Source: Cohnella luojiensis (GTDB taxonomy: Bacteria; Bacillota; Bacilli; Paenibacillales; Paenibacillaceae). From it: a stretch of 64,000 nucleotides of DNA. Positions 1 to 7,254 of the stretch are shown piece after piece. Both the position numbers and the translations under genes were made by a program. The notes beneath the pieces were generated by a model. That model saw only the letters and a program-made list of their open reading frames with translations, searched no databases and was not told the DNA's origin. How positions within the stretch are numbered: position 1 is the first letter of the stretch; every line of letters begins with the position of its first letter. The stretch spans positions 1-64,000 of the forward strand of contig NZ_SOMN01000006.1 of assembly GCF_004564235.1 (NCBI RefSeq), given 5' to 3'.

Positions 1-127
1 AGTTACTTTGTCACGGGGCTTCAACCTTAGGATCTCTCCACCAGTTGCCCGTCAGCTACGAGGCGACTTGGCTCTTACCTCGACCGGACTTTCACCGGCT
101 AGTTGTGCCTAGCTTGACTAGGCGCGC
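1..127 (-). mobile_element. Group II intron, 5' end (partial, runs off the window)
   Basis: Read on the minus strand, this segment begins right after a palindrome and T-rich tract. It opens with a GCCTAG/CTAGGC hairpin, then CCGGTGAAAGTCCGG, then GTAAGAGCC and TTGAAGCCCCGTGAC. The GGTGAAAGTCC element and this spacing resemble domain I of bacterial group II introns, and bacterial class C introns are known to insert just after terminator stem-loops, which is exactly the situation here. The second copy of the flanking repeat (2899 onward) lacks the segment, so it behaves as an insertion. The maturase gene would lie to the left, outside the window. The family call rests on remembered motifs and not on a covariance-model search. 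Confidence 0.55.
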
Positions 128-406
128 AAATAAGAAAAACCGTCAGGGCCTGACGGTCTTTTGGGTGAAGGATATTCGAAACTTTAGCGAATAAGACGAA
201 GGCATCGTGAACGAACTGATACAAAATTAGACGTTTGCCTTTGGCGAGAGTTCCAACTTAGGTCATCGTATGCCGTATTACTAACGTTCTAGAGGTGACC
301 GGCTTACCGGTTGCCTAACAATCGTAACGGAAATCCCAGCCGTTGCTGCCTTGGAATGAAAAAACCGGCTTCGTCGTCCTTCTGACGGCAGTATACGTTT
401 ATATCG
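128..406. repeat. Long intergenic repeat, copy 1
   Basis: This is homologous over its whole length to 2899-3270. It starts with AAATAAG, a 19-nt palindrome with 9-bp arms (139-157) and a run of T. It then has a conserved body without a convincing gene and one degenerate unit of the AACGG...CCGTT hairpin that is duplicated in copy 2. The probable group II intron abuts its left end. Function unknown; the small ORF crossing it is not conserved between copies and I do not call it. Confidence 0.8.
139..157. terminator. Terminator-like palindrome in repeat copy 1
   Basis: ACCGTCAGG and CCTGACGGT arms flank a single G. A T-rich tract follows on both strands (TCTTTT on plus, TTTTTCTT on minus), so it could end transcription in either direction. 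It is also the likely target that guided the adjacent intron insertion. Confidence 0.6.
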
Positions 407-569
407 AGCGAGGCCGACCGAGTCCACATCTTCATTTCTAGTTGTAAAATATACACTAAGGAACTCAATACTCACTCGTTTGAAGAAACTAGTTGCAGAA
501 AATACACTTACATCCTTCAATATTCTGATATTCGGGCTCCATTCATTCAACTAATTGTATTTTCGGCTA
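407..569. other. Intergenic spacer between repeat copy 1 and the insertion sequence
   Basis: No gene is supported here. The DNA is AT-rich and holds two diverged copies of an element around CTAGTTG-A-AAATACACT (about 440-465 and 488-515), which looks like decayed repeat sequence. Confidence 0.4.
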
Positions 570-639
570 GGCCCCTTAAATCTGGAGTCTGCCCCGTAAA
601 ACACGTTGGTTGGTTAGCGTAGATGCTTTTTTCTAGGGT

Positions 640-1605
640 TTACACCGCTTTGTAAAATTTCGAGCGATCTTCAAGCTGCATAACCCATCCATGGAACTTT
701 ACCGGAGGCATTTTTCTCAGACTTCCATGCATTCTGCGGTTATTGTAAAAATCCATGTACTTGTCCAACTCGAAATAAGCTTCTTCAAATGTCTCGAATG
801 ACATCTTTGAGAAGAGATTACTCTCAAGGATACTGTGAAATGACTCAATATAGGCGTTCATATTCGGTGTGCGTGGTGGGATTCTTTCATGTATAATGTC
901 GAAGCTTTCACACGTATCTCCGAATAGTGTGCTAACGAACTGTGGGCCATTGTCGGTTCGTATGATTGGAAGAGGTTCTCCTGGCTCCACACGTTGTCGC
1001 ATCGTCCCTATCAACGTCTGGACAACATGCTTAGCCTCACACACATGCCCCCTGTACTGGCCGACGACTATACGATCAAACACATCAATGATGCTAAACA
1101 CGAAAAAGAACCTTTCCCGCCCAGCAACATAACCGTACTTTATATCTGCTTGCCACAACTGATTCGGACCCGTGATAAGATGATTTCTTGCCAGCCTGCG
1201 CGGATGCTTGGGTTTCGTAATACGTTGCTTTTGCAAGATGCCGAGCTCCTGACAGAGCCTGTAGGACTTCTTCTTATCTAAAATCAAACCATACTTGTCT
1301 CGTAGACATTGGGCCAGCAATTTGTATCCATAGACGTGTTCTTCGCCTTCTAGGAGCTCGAGTAACCACTCCTGGATTTGCTCGTCACACACCTGTTGTC
1401 CAGCTGTTGTGAATGAGTAGCCTGGGCAAGGGCGGCCTCTTTGGCCGCTTGGAGTTTGGCTATTGGGCAGCATGTCTTTTTTCTTTCGAGCATAGTAGGT
1501 TGATTCAGCCAAACCTATGATGCGTAAGACCAGCACTGCTGTTTCACCCCGCTCAATGAACTGGCTGGCTATTTCGTACTTATCGTCTGAGCGGGGTTCT
1601 TCTTT
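640..1605 (-). CDS. IS3-family transposase OrfB (DDE catalytic part, made by -1 frameshift)
   Basis: This is the catalytic integrase of the element. It has an N-terminal HTH_21-like segment, then an rve core with the DDE triad visible in WQADIKYG, RTDNGPQF and NAYIESFHSILE. A GTG at 1536 could start a separate OrfB, but the same frame is open back to the A-rich slip site in orfA (1602-1608). The joined product reads LLKK-EEPRSDDKYEIASQF-IERGETAVLVLRIIGLAESTYY, a normal IS3 OrfAB junction. The protein is therefore most likely made as an OrfAB fusion. No truncation is seen: the C-terminal YNNRRMHGSLRKMPP motif is complete. Confidence 0.88.
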   Translation of the reverse strand, partial: KEEPRSDDKYEIASQFIERGETAVLVLRIIGLAESTYYARKKKDMLPNSQTPSGQRGRPCPGYSFTTAGQQVCDEQIQEWLLELLEGEEHVYGYKLLAQCLRDKYGLILDKKKSYRLCQELGILQKQRITKPKHPRRLARNHLITGPNQLWQADIKYGYVAGRERFFFVFSIIDVFDRIVVGQYRGHVCEAKHVVQTLIGTMRQRVEPGEPLPIIRTDNGPQFVSTLFGDTCESFDIIHERIPPRTPNMNAYIESFHSILESNLFSKMSFETFEEAYFELDKYMDFYNNRRMHGSLRKMPPVKFHGWVMQLEDRSKFYKAV

Positions 1606-1892
1606 TTTAGCAGTTCACGCAGAATTTCAATCTCGAGTTCTTTTTCGCCAAGGATCCGGACTGCCTTGTTGTACTTCTCCTTGACCTCTTGAAGACGTTT
1701 CAATTCCTGAATCTGTTCATCGGTAGAAGGGATCTGGTCATGTCCGACTTGATCACCATATTCTCTGACCCAGTTACGGATCGTCTCTGGATGCAATTCA
1801 TACTTTCTGGCCAATACAGCAATCTTGACTCCGGATAATGCTTCCCTAACAATCTGCATTCTTTTTTCCTCAAACACTTTTCCTGACTGCAC
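1569..1892 (-). CDS. IS3-family transposase OrfA (helix-turn-helix)
   Basis: This 107-residue protein has an N-terminal helix-turn-helix (ALSGVKIAVLARKYELHPETIRNWVREY), which in this family binds the terminal inverted repeats. A leucine-rich coiled coil follows (about residues 60-95, EVKEKYNKAVRILGEKELEIEILRELLKKK) and serves for multimerisation. An A6G slippery heptamer (minus-strand AAAAAAG, 1602-1608) lies at codons KK near its end, so a fraction of ribosomes should shift -1 into orfB. The frame otherwise ends at a TAG about 30 bases later. Start at 1892 is the family-typical position. Confidence 0.88.
   Translation of the reverse strand: MQSGKVFEEKRMQIVREALSGVKIAVLARKYELHPETIRNWVREYGDQVGHDQIPSTDEQIQELKRLQEVKEKYNKAVRILGEKELEIEILRELLKKKNPAQTISTK
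1602..1608 (-). promoter_or_regulatory. Programmed -1 ribosomal frameshift site (A6G)
   Basis: On the minus strand the orfA codons are CTA AAA AAG AAG. Slipping back one base gives GAA GAA CCC CGC TCA and enters the orfB frame, which is open from here to the OrfB stop. This is the classical IS3-family signal. I did not find a certain stimulatory hairpin downstream. Confidence 0.75.
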
Positions 1893-2084
1893 ATTGTCCG
1901 CCTCCCCTATACAAACAGTCTATTAAATTGGGGGGCAAGACTCCAGTTTAATTAGGGGGCCGTGGAGTTTTCTGCAATTAGATTCGGATAGGTTGCCTTT
2001 TCCTTCAAACTAACTGACTATTTTACACTTAGTTTTTTCCGATGATTGCGGGGCTACGGGTTGCGGGGGTGCTATTAGCCGACG

Positions 2085-2131
2085 TTGGTGGTTGGTGGTT
2101 GGTGGTTGGTGGTTGGTGGTTGGTGGTTGGT
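2085..2131. repeat. Heptanucleotide tandem repeat (TTGGTGG)n
   Basis: About 6.7 perfect copies of the 7-bp unit TTGGTGG lie between the insertion sequence and the zinc-ribbon gene's terminator. The G-rich strand has regularly spaced GG pairs. No gene covers it, so length variation here would not shift any coding frame I can see. Confidence 0.9.
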
Positions 2132-2157
2132 TAATTTTATACTTTCTTATATGTAAA

Positions 2158-2200
2158 AAAAGACGGCCCTCAGTCTAAAGACTAAGGAAACCGTCTTCCT
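2158..2200 (-). terminator. Intrinsic terminator of the zinc-ribbon gene
   Basis: The minus strand reads AAGACGG..., a 14-16 bp imperfect stem with inner GTC/GAC pairing, then CCGTCTTTTTTT. Confidence 0.8.
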
Positions 2201-2211
2201 ATTCTTATCGT

Positions 2212-2790
2212 TTACCTCGTCGGCTGTCCGCATGCCGGGCAATAGTGGCTATCCGCATAGAGCGGCGTGCTGCAGCTATTGCAAATCTGACGATTGTCGA
2301 CGTGGGCGGTTGGCCTCGCCTCTTCTTCCTCGCTTCCCGCGGCCCGGTCTTCCGCAACCGTATCGCCAGGCACGTAAGGATCCATCTGAACTGGCGGCTT
2401 ATCGAATACTACCGGTTCGGGTTCGGGCTCGGGGAACGGGTGTCCGCAAGAAGGGCAGAACCTCGTATCTTCCGGCAAACGCTTGCCGCAAACGCAATCC
2501 TTCTCGTTGCGGATCGCCTTGATCCGATCGTCCAGCACGGCAATCTCTTCGCGGATAGCGGTGATCTCGTTGCAGCGAGGAAGCACCTTGGACTCCGCCA
2601 ACGATAGGTCATTCGACAGGTAGCCTTCATATACGGATTCGCCTATTATCGCGAACAATTTGTCGATTTCTTTGCGTTTGCCGGAAATTTGCGCGTTCAG
2701 TCTCGTTACTTCCACGGTCTGTTGCGCCTTCTCGGTGGCCGTCGTTACCCCTTTGCTTACCGTATCCGATATTTTTTTGAAAATACTCAT
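2212..2790 (-). CDS. Zinc-ribbon protein with N-terminal coiled coil
   Basis: The start at 2790 is chosen because GAGAGGAG lies 8-9 bases upstream; the frame extends further upstream without a ribosome site. The protein (192 residues) opens MSIFKKISDTVSKGVTTATEKAQ, followed by a helical coiled-coil segment (about 25-100). Two CxxC zinc ribbons follow: CVCGKRLPEDTRFCPSCG near residue 105 and CNSCSTPLYADSHYCPACG at the C terminus. They are joined by an acidic, proline-rich linker (PEPEPEP). The family is common in Paenibacillus but has no assigned function. No operon partner is present: mobile and repeat DNA flank it on both sides. Confidence 0.8.
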   Translation of the reverse strand: MSIFKKISDTVSKGVTTATEKAQQTVEVTRLNAQISGKRKEIDKLFAIIGESVYEGYLSNDLSLAESKVLPRCNEITAIREEIAVLDDRIKAIRNEKDCVCGKRLPEDTRFCPSCGHPFPEPEPEPVVFDKPPVQMDPYVPGDTVAEDRAAGSEEEEARPTAHVDNRQICNSCSTPLYADSHYCPACGQPTR

Positions 2791-2898
2791 ATAACTACAC
2801 TCCTCTCTACTGCTTATTATCTCATACGGAACTTCATTAAACATAGTTCCATAATCCTTAATCGCCGCAAGGGGAATTTTGGAAGGTTAATCCAGAAA

Positions 2899-3270
2899 AA
2901 ATAAGAAAAACCGTCAGGGCCTGACGGTCTTTTGGGGTGGAGGATATTCGAAACTTTAGCGAACAAGACGAAGGCCTCGTGAACGACCCGATACAAAATT
3001 AGACGTTTGCCTTTGGCGAGAGTTCCAACTTAGGTCATCGTATGCCGTATTACCAACGTTCTAGAGGTGACCGGCTTACCGGTCGCCCAACTCCAATCGT
3101 AACGGCAATCCCTGCCGTTAACCGTTCCGCCGGCTTGCCTAACTCCAATCGTAACGGCAATCCCTGCCGTTGCTTCCTTGGAATGAAGTAGGGCAGGGAT
3201 TTATACTTTCTGATAGGTCAAGCATAAACGGCTGTCGCCGTCCTTGGGATGGCGGCATAGGTTTATGTCG
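2899..3270. repeat. Long intergenic repeat, copy 2 (with duplicated 52-bp hairpin unit)
   Basis: This is the second copy of the 128-406 element, with the same left boundary (AAATAAG), the same 19-nt palindrome (2910-2928) and the same GACCGGCTTACCGGTC palindrome near 3068. Unlike copy 1 it holds two units of a 52-bp repeat (starting 3091 and 3143), each with the hairpin AACGGCA-atccc-TGCCGTT. It sits between the zinc-ribbon gene and the GH42 terminator and codes for nothing convincing. Confidence 0.8.
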
Positions 3271-3274
3271 TAGA

Positions 3275-3316
3275 CGATTCAGAAATGAATAACGTAATTT
3301 TATACATTCTGAATCG
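3275..3316. repeat. Inverted repeat with 10-bp arms
   Basis: CGATTCAGAA (3275-3284) and TTCTGAATCG (3307-3316) are perfect inverted arms around 22 bases of AT-rich DNA. It lies between repeat copy 2 and the GH42 terminator. Its role is unknown. Confidence 0.6.
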
Positions 3317-3321
3317 TTAAG

Positions 3322-3362
3322 AAAACTCCTTGACGCCCGAATAGGCGCGCGCAAGGAGTTTC
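3322..3362 (-). terminator. Intrinsic terminator of the GH42 gene
   Basis: The minus strand forms AAACTCCTTG ... CAAGGAGTTTTC, a 10-bp stem ending in T residues, starting about 13 bases after the stop codon. Confidence 0.8.
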
Positions 3363-3375
3363 TACACCAATCGCT

Positions 3376-5421
3376 TTATGCGTCTAATTTAATGATTCGT
3401 AAGTCCCGGCCGGGAAGTTCTATATTTCCGCTTAAGGACTTATCCGTCAAGAGATCTACTCCGCTCTGCTCGCCTAAGGACACCTCGGATACTTCCGCGT
3501 TGTGGTTCAGCACGAATAAGTAGCTTACGCCGTCTTTCTCGCGTACGGAAGTCTCGATTCCGACCGACGCTGAAGCCACCAAGGGCTTAATACCGCGGGA
3601 AGCGCATAATTTCGGAAGCCACTCTTGCAGGAAACCCGCTTCCGGGCTTGTCGCCACGTACCAAGCATTCCCCGCTCCGAAACGATTCACCGTCAGGGCA
3701 GGCATCCCTTTATAGAAATCCTCTCCATACGCCGCAACCACTTCCGCTCCCTCGGAATGAATCAGATCGCAGAGCATTCCGCAGCCGTATGATTCCTTAA
3801 GCCATCCCGCCGATGAATTCATGACGATCTGATTGCTCTGCGTCGGAAGGAGAGCGTCGATTTCCTCCGACCAAATTCCCAGCAACTTCCGCAGCTCGCC
3901 TGGATACCCGCCAAGCGTGACGATGTCGTTCTCGTTGACGATTCCGCTGAAGTAAGTGGTAATGAACGAACCGCCATTTTCCACGTAGCGCTCCAAGCGC
4001 TCGGCAACACCCGGCTTGACCATGTACATTACCGGAGCCAGAACAAGGTCGTAACCGCTCAGGTCCGCATCCACTCCGATAACGTCAACGGCTATATTCG
4101 CCCGATAGAGAGAATCGTAATACTTATGGAGCTCTTCGACGTATTTCAGTGCGATTGTCGGTCCGCTGGACAGCTCTACCGCCCACCAATTATCCCAATC
4201 GAACAATATCGCGACCTTCGCCTTAACCCGGGAATCCAGCAAAGAGTCGCTTAACTTATACAGCTCCGAGCCAAGCTCGGCACACTCCCGGAAAACCCTT
4301 GTATTCTCGTGCCCGACATGCTCGATGACCGCACCGTGATATTTCTCGCAAGCGCCGATCGAACGTCTCAATTGGAAGAACATGACCGTATCGGCACCGC
4401 GGGCAACCGCTTGGTAACTCCACAACCGCATAACGCCGGGACGCTTCAAGGAATTGTACGGCTGCCAATTCTGCTGGCTCGGAGTTTGCTCCATCAGCAT
4501 GAATGGTTGACCTTCCTTGAGTCCGCGCATCAGATCATGCATCATGGCCGTATAGCTATGCGGCGTATCCAAAGAAGGATAGTTATCCCAAGATACGACA
4601 TCCAGGTGCTTGGCCCACTTGTGGTAATCCAGCTCCTTGAACGCTCCCATCAGGTTCGTCGTCACGGGGATGTCCGGAGTATGCTTCTTGAGCGCGGCGT
4701 ACTCTAGTTTATAGCATTCCAGCAAGCTATCTGATTGGAAGCGGCAATAGTCCAGCGAGATGCCTTGGAAATTCGTCGCCGTGCGTCCGTTCCAACCTCT
4801 CCATTCCTCGCTAAGGGAATTCGGAGGAACGATCTCGTCCCAATCGTAAAAGGTATGGCCCCAGAAGCTTGCGTTCCATACGCGATTGACGGTTTCGATC
4901 GACCCATAACGCTCTTGCAGCCAAACCCGGAAACCATCCGCGCAATTATCGCAATAGCAATAGCCGCTATACTCGTTGGATACATGCCAGATGAGCAGCG
5001 CCGGGTGATTCTTGTAACGCTCCGCTAATTTTTCAGCCATAAGCGCGGAATATTTGCGATAGGTTGGACTATTCGAGCAAGAGTTATGGCGACCGCCGAA
5101 TTTGCGCTTTCGTCCGTCGAAATCCACTCGCAGCACGTCCGGATATTTCTTCGCCATCCATGCCGGATGCGCCGCCGTGCTCGTCGCCAAGCATACGCCG
5201 ACCCCGTCCCCGTGCAGCTTGTCCATCACTTCGTCGAGCCAGCCGAATTCATAGGTTTCCTCATTCGGCTGATTGTTCGCCCATGCGAATACGTTTAACG
5301 TCGCCACATCGATTCCCGCCAGCTTGAACATCCGCAAATCTTCGTCCCATACGGGCTTTTCCCATTGATCGGGATTATAATCTCCGCCGTACCAAATTTT
5401 CGGTTTATTTGAGTTAATCAT
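3376..5421 (-). CDS. Beta-galactosidase, glycoside hydrolase family 42
   Basis: This is a 681-residue intracellular enzyme (no signal peptide) that removes terminal beta-galactose from short galacto-oligosaccharides. It has a TIM barrel at about 1-390, with the acid/base Glu150 in HVSNEYSG and the nucleophile Glu311 in LMEQTPS. A trimerisation domain (about 395-610) and a small beta domain follow. Four cysteines (115, 155, 157, 160) match the zinc site seen in many GH42 enzymes. Length is normal for the family. It is divergent from an AraC regulator, which is the probable local activator. A second, unrelated beta-galactosidase (GH2) is encoded at 20823-23945. Confidence 0.95.
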   Translation of the reverse strand: MINSNKPKIWYGGDYNPDQWEKPVWDEDLRMFKLAGIDVATLNVFAWANNQPNEETYEFGWLDEVMDKLHGDGVGVCLATSTAAHPAWMAKKYPDVLRVDFDGRKRKFGGRHNSCSNSPTYRKYSALMAEKLAERYKNHPALLIWHVSNEYSGYCYCDNCADGFRVWLQERYGSIETVNRVWNASFWGHTFYDWDEIVPPNSLSEEWRGWNGRTATNFQGISLDYCRFQSDSLLECYKLEYAALKKHTPDIPVTTNLMGAFKELDYHKWAKHLDVVSWDNYPSLDTPHSYTAMMHDLMRGLKEGQPFMLMEQTPSQQNWQPYNSLKRPGVMRLWSYQAVARGADTVMFFQLRRSIGACEKYHGAVIEHVGHENTRVFRECAELGSELYKLSDSLLDSRVKAKVAILFDWDNWWAVELSSGPTIALKYVEELHKYYDSLYRANIAVDVIGVDADLSGYDLVLAPVMYMVKPGVAERLERYVENGGSFITTYFSGIVNENDIVTLGGYPGELRKLLGIWSEEIDALLPTQSNQIVMNSSAGWLKESYGCGMLCDLIHSEGAEVVAAYGEDFYKGMPALTVNRFGAGNAWYVATSPEAGFLQEWLPKLCASRGIKPLVASASVGIETSVREKDGVSYLFVLNHNAEVSEVSLGEQSGVDLLTDKSLSGNIELPGRDLRIIKLDA

Positions 5422-5541
5422 GCGAACACCTCATGGTTACAATGTGGTAAAATGTCATATCTGCTTATATTATAGATGCAATCAATACGCCATCCTATAT
5501 AATAATATAGAAATTGCATATAACAATATGGAGGTTTCACC

Positions 5542-6369
5542 ATGATGCGAAGAGCCGTATTTCCCACGCCGTCCGAATCCTTGCCGCTGCAGATGGAGAC
5601 GATCGGCTTTAACCCGGAACAGGAGCATATCCAGCGCCCCGAGGGTTATCCCTGTTTTCATTGGCTGCAGACGATCGAGGGCGACGGCGAGCTTAACGTA
5701 CAAAACAAGATTTTTAAGCTGCCAGAACGCTCCGGCGTACTTCTCCATCCCGGCGTCCCCCATTTCTATTATGCCAAGAGCCCCATCTGGAAAACCGCGT
5801 ACGTCACATTTACCGGAACGATGGCTGCAAACCTTGCGATCGATCTGCACGGGGCGTTCTCGGACAAAATCCAATGGGACCGGAACGACGACGAGATCAC
5901 GCAACAGCTAGAGCGCATCCTTCAACTGGCCGAGTCCGGAGCGGATGCGTCAGGCTGGAAGAGCTCGGCTGAATTGTATCGGTTCTTAACGCTGCTCAAA
6001 ACAAACGGAAGGAAGAACCACCTCCCCTCCCTGTCCCGCCGTTTGGAGCGAATCCAACAACTTCTCGATTGGCTGGAAAAAGAATTTGCCAACCCCGATA
6101 TGGGATTGGCAATGATGGCTGAGCAATTAAAGATCGGCGAAAGACAGCTGAACGAGAGGTTTAAGGAACTGTTCGGCCAGACGGCCTACGCTTATTTGAT
6201 CCAGCTTCGGCTTCGCAAAGCCAAGGAATGGTTACCCGCCCGGACGGATTGGACGGTGCGCCAGATCGGGGAAGCGGTCGGTTTCCGAGATGCAAGCCAT
6301 TTCGTTGCCACCTTCCGAATGAAGGAAGGGATGACTCCGGAAAAATACCGGCGTCTCCACGGATCTTAA
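5542..6369 (+). CDS. AraC-family transcriptional regulator next to GH42
   Basis: The 275-residue protein has an N-terminal cupin-like AraC sensor (about 1-140, with RPEGYPCFHWLQ and HPGVPHFYY) and two C-terminal helix-turn-helix motifs (about 175-272, ending PEKYRRLHG). Start: ATG after GGAGG. It diverges from the GH42 gene across 120 bp and likely activates it when a galactoside binds. It is clearly similar to the AraC protein at 24064-24882, which is paired with the GH2 enzyme in the same divergent layout. The inducer is not predictable from sequence. Its stop overlaps the convergent DUF1361 gene by four bases. Confidence 0.9.
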   Translation: MMRRAVFPTPSESLPLQMETIGFNPEQEHIQRPEGYPCFHWLQTIEGDGELNVQNKIFKLPERSGVLLHPGVPHFYYAKSPIWKTAYVTFTGTMAANLAIDLHGAFSDKIQWDRNDDEITQQLERILQLAESGADASGWKSSAELYRFLTLLKTNGRKNHLPSLSRRLERIQQLLDWLEKEFANPDMGLAMMAEQLKIGERQLNERFKELFGQTAYAYLIQLRLRKAKEWLPARTDWTVRQIGEAVGFRDASHFVATFRMKEGMTPEKYRRLHGS

Positions 6370-7070
6370 TGCTCCGCGCGATTGCGGCCCAGTATGAAGA
6401 GGGAAACGTAAATAATCAAGATCAATGTGCCGAACAAGATCGTAAAAATGGCTGCATCCCTGTTAATGCCCTCGATAATTCCTTCGATTAAGCGGAACGG
6501 GCTGAACAGAACATCCCAGCTGTTTAACCTGACGACTCTTCCTAGATAAACGCCGAACCCGCCCAAGAACGACACGATGACAACGAACGATACGCCCGCC
6601 CCTTGATTGAGATAGTGGCTGACGATGGAATGAAAATGTCGCATGGACAAATATCCCAGCATCAGTCCGCACCAGGAAAACAAAAAGAACAACACGAGAT
6701 CGAACCATAATAATAAATTTCTATCGTAATTCTTCCAGCTGTAACTATCGCTATAAATCAAATGGATGAAGTCCGTGGTTAAATACGGCGCGTTCGGATA
6801 AAGAAGCAACCAAACAATCCCTAATAGGACAAGCCCGAACGTTAAATTCTTACCCCAAGCGACTCGCGTCAACACGAGAGCGGACATGGAAACGAGCAAT
6901 GGCAACCATGCGAGAAATAAATTCCACAACAGAAACTGATACTGCATATAATCCATCTGATAAGCTCTCACGGCGATGAGAACGGCACATAAAACCGAAG
7001 TTGCGGTCAAGACGTAAAATAAAGGATCGACGATCGGCTTGGCGAATGCGGGTACCTCGGGTTTCATCAT
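6366..7070 (-). CDS. DUF1361 integral membrane protein
   Basis: The 234-residue protein has about six to seven hydrophobic segments and the family motif YPNAPYLTTDFIHL in the middle, which marks DUF1361. Its function is unknown. AGGAGAA precedes the ATG-ATG start. It converges with the AraC gene, the last four bases overlapping, so no terminator fits between them. No obvious metabolic link to the neighbours. Confidence 0.85.
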   Translation of the reverse strand: MMKPEVPAFAKPIVDPLFYVLTATSVLCAVLIAVRAYQMDYMQYQFLLWNLFLAWLPLLVSMSALVLTRVAWGKNLTFGLVLLGIVWLLLYPNAPYLTTDFIHLIYSDSYSWKNYDRNLLLWFDLVLFFLFSWCGLMLGYLSMRHFHSIVSHYLNQGAGVSFVVIVSFLGGFGVYLGRVVRLNSWDVLFSPFRLIEGIIEGINRDAAIFTILFGTLILIIYVSLFILGRNRAEH

Positions 7071-7107
7071 CTCAATTCTCCTAACGCGGTTTTAAACCTG
7101 TATATTT

Positions 7108-7124
7108 TGATACATATAGTATCA
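7108..7124. promoter_or_regulatory. Palindrome upstream of the DUF1361 gene
   Basis: TGATAC-ATATA-GTATCA is a perfect 17-bp dyad about 38 bases before the start codon, a position typical of a repressor operator. No candidate regulator is obvious nearby. Confidence 0.4.
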
Positions 7125-7226
7125 CTCATTCCTATTTTATACTATAAAAAAAGAAGCGCTCCCCGTCAATTCGCCGGAAGAACCACTTCTTAACCCGTTT
7201 TTATCAAATAATAGCCGCGTAAAAAA

Positions 7227-7253
7227 GGAGCTGAACTCGTCAGCTCCTCACGT
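7227..7253 (-). terminator. Terminator of the glycogen operon
   Basis: The minus strand forms GAGGAGCTGA-cgagt-TCAGCTCCTTTTTT directly after the GH15 stop codon. A weaker GAAG...CTTC hairpin followed by seven T lies further downstream at 7146-7190. Confidence 0.85.
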
Positions 7254-7254
7254 A

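Larger units (their letters stand above)
570..1965 (-). mobile_element. IS3-family insertion sequence
   Basis: The element carries the two overlapping transposase frames typical of the IS3 family. Its ends hold imperfect inverted repeats: the left end reads GGCCCC..CTGGAGTCTGCCCC (about 570-596) and the right end reads the same motif in reverse complement (about 1936-1963). I could not find a convincing target duplication, so the exact boundaries are uncertain by several bases; if the element begins at TGGAGTCT the ends move inward to about 583 and 1953. Both reading frames look intact, so it may still be mobile. Confidence 0.8.

Noticed and set aside
281..550. 89-codon ORF in repeat copy 1 and 71-codon ORF (3139-3354) in copy 2
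   Set aside because: The frames differ between the two copies and neither has a ribosome site; the repeat looks non-coding.
2899..3270. Riboswitch or known small RNA in the long repeat
   Set aside because: No match to a riboswitch class I know, and it is downstream of genes and not upstream of a likely target. Left as a repeat of unknown function.
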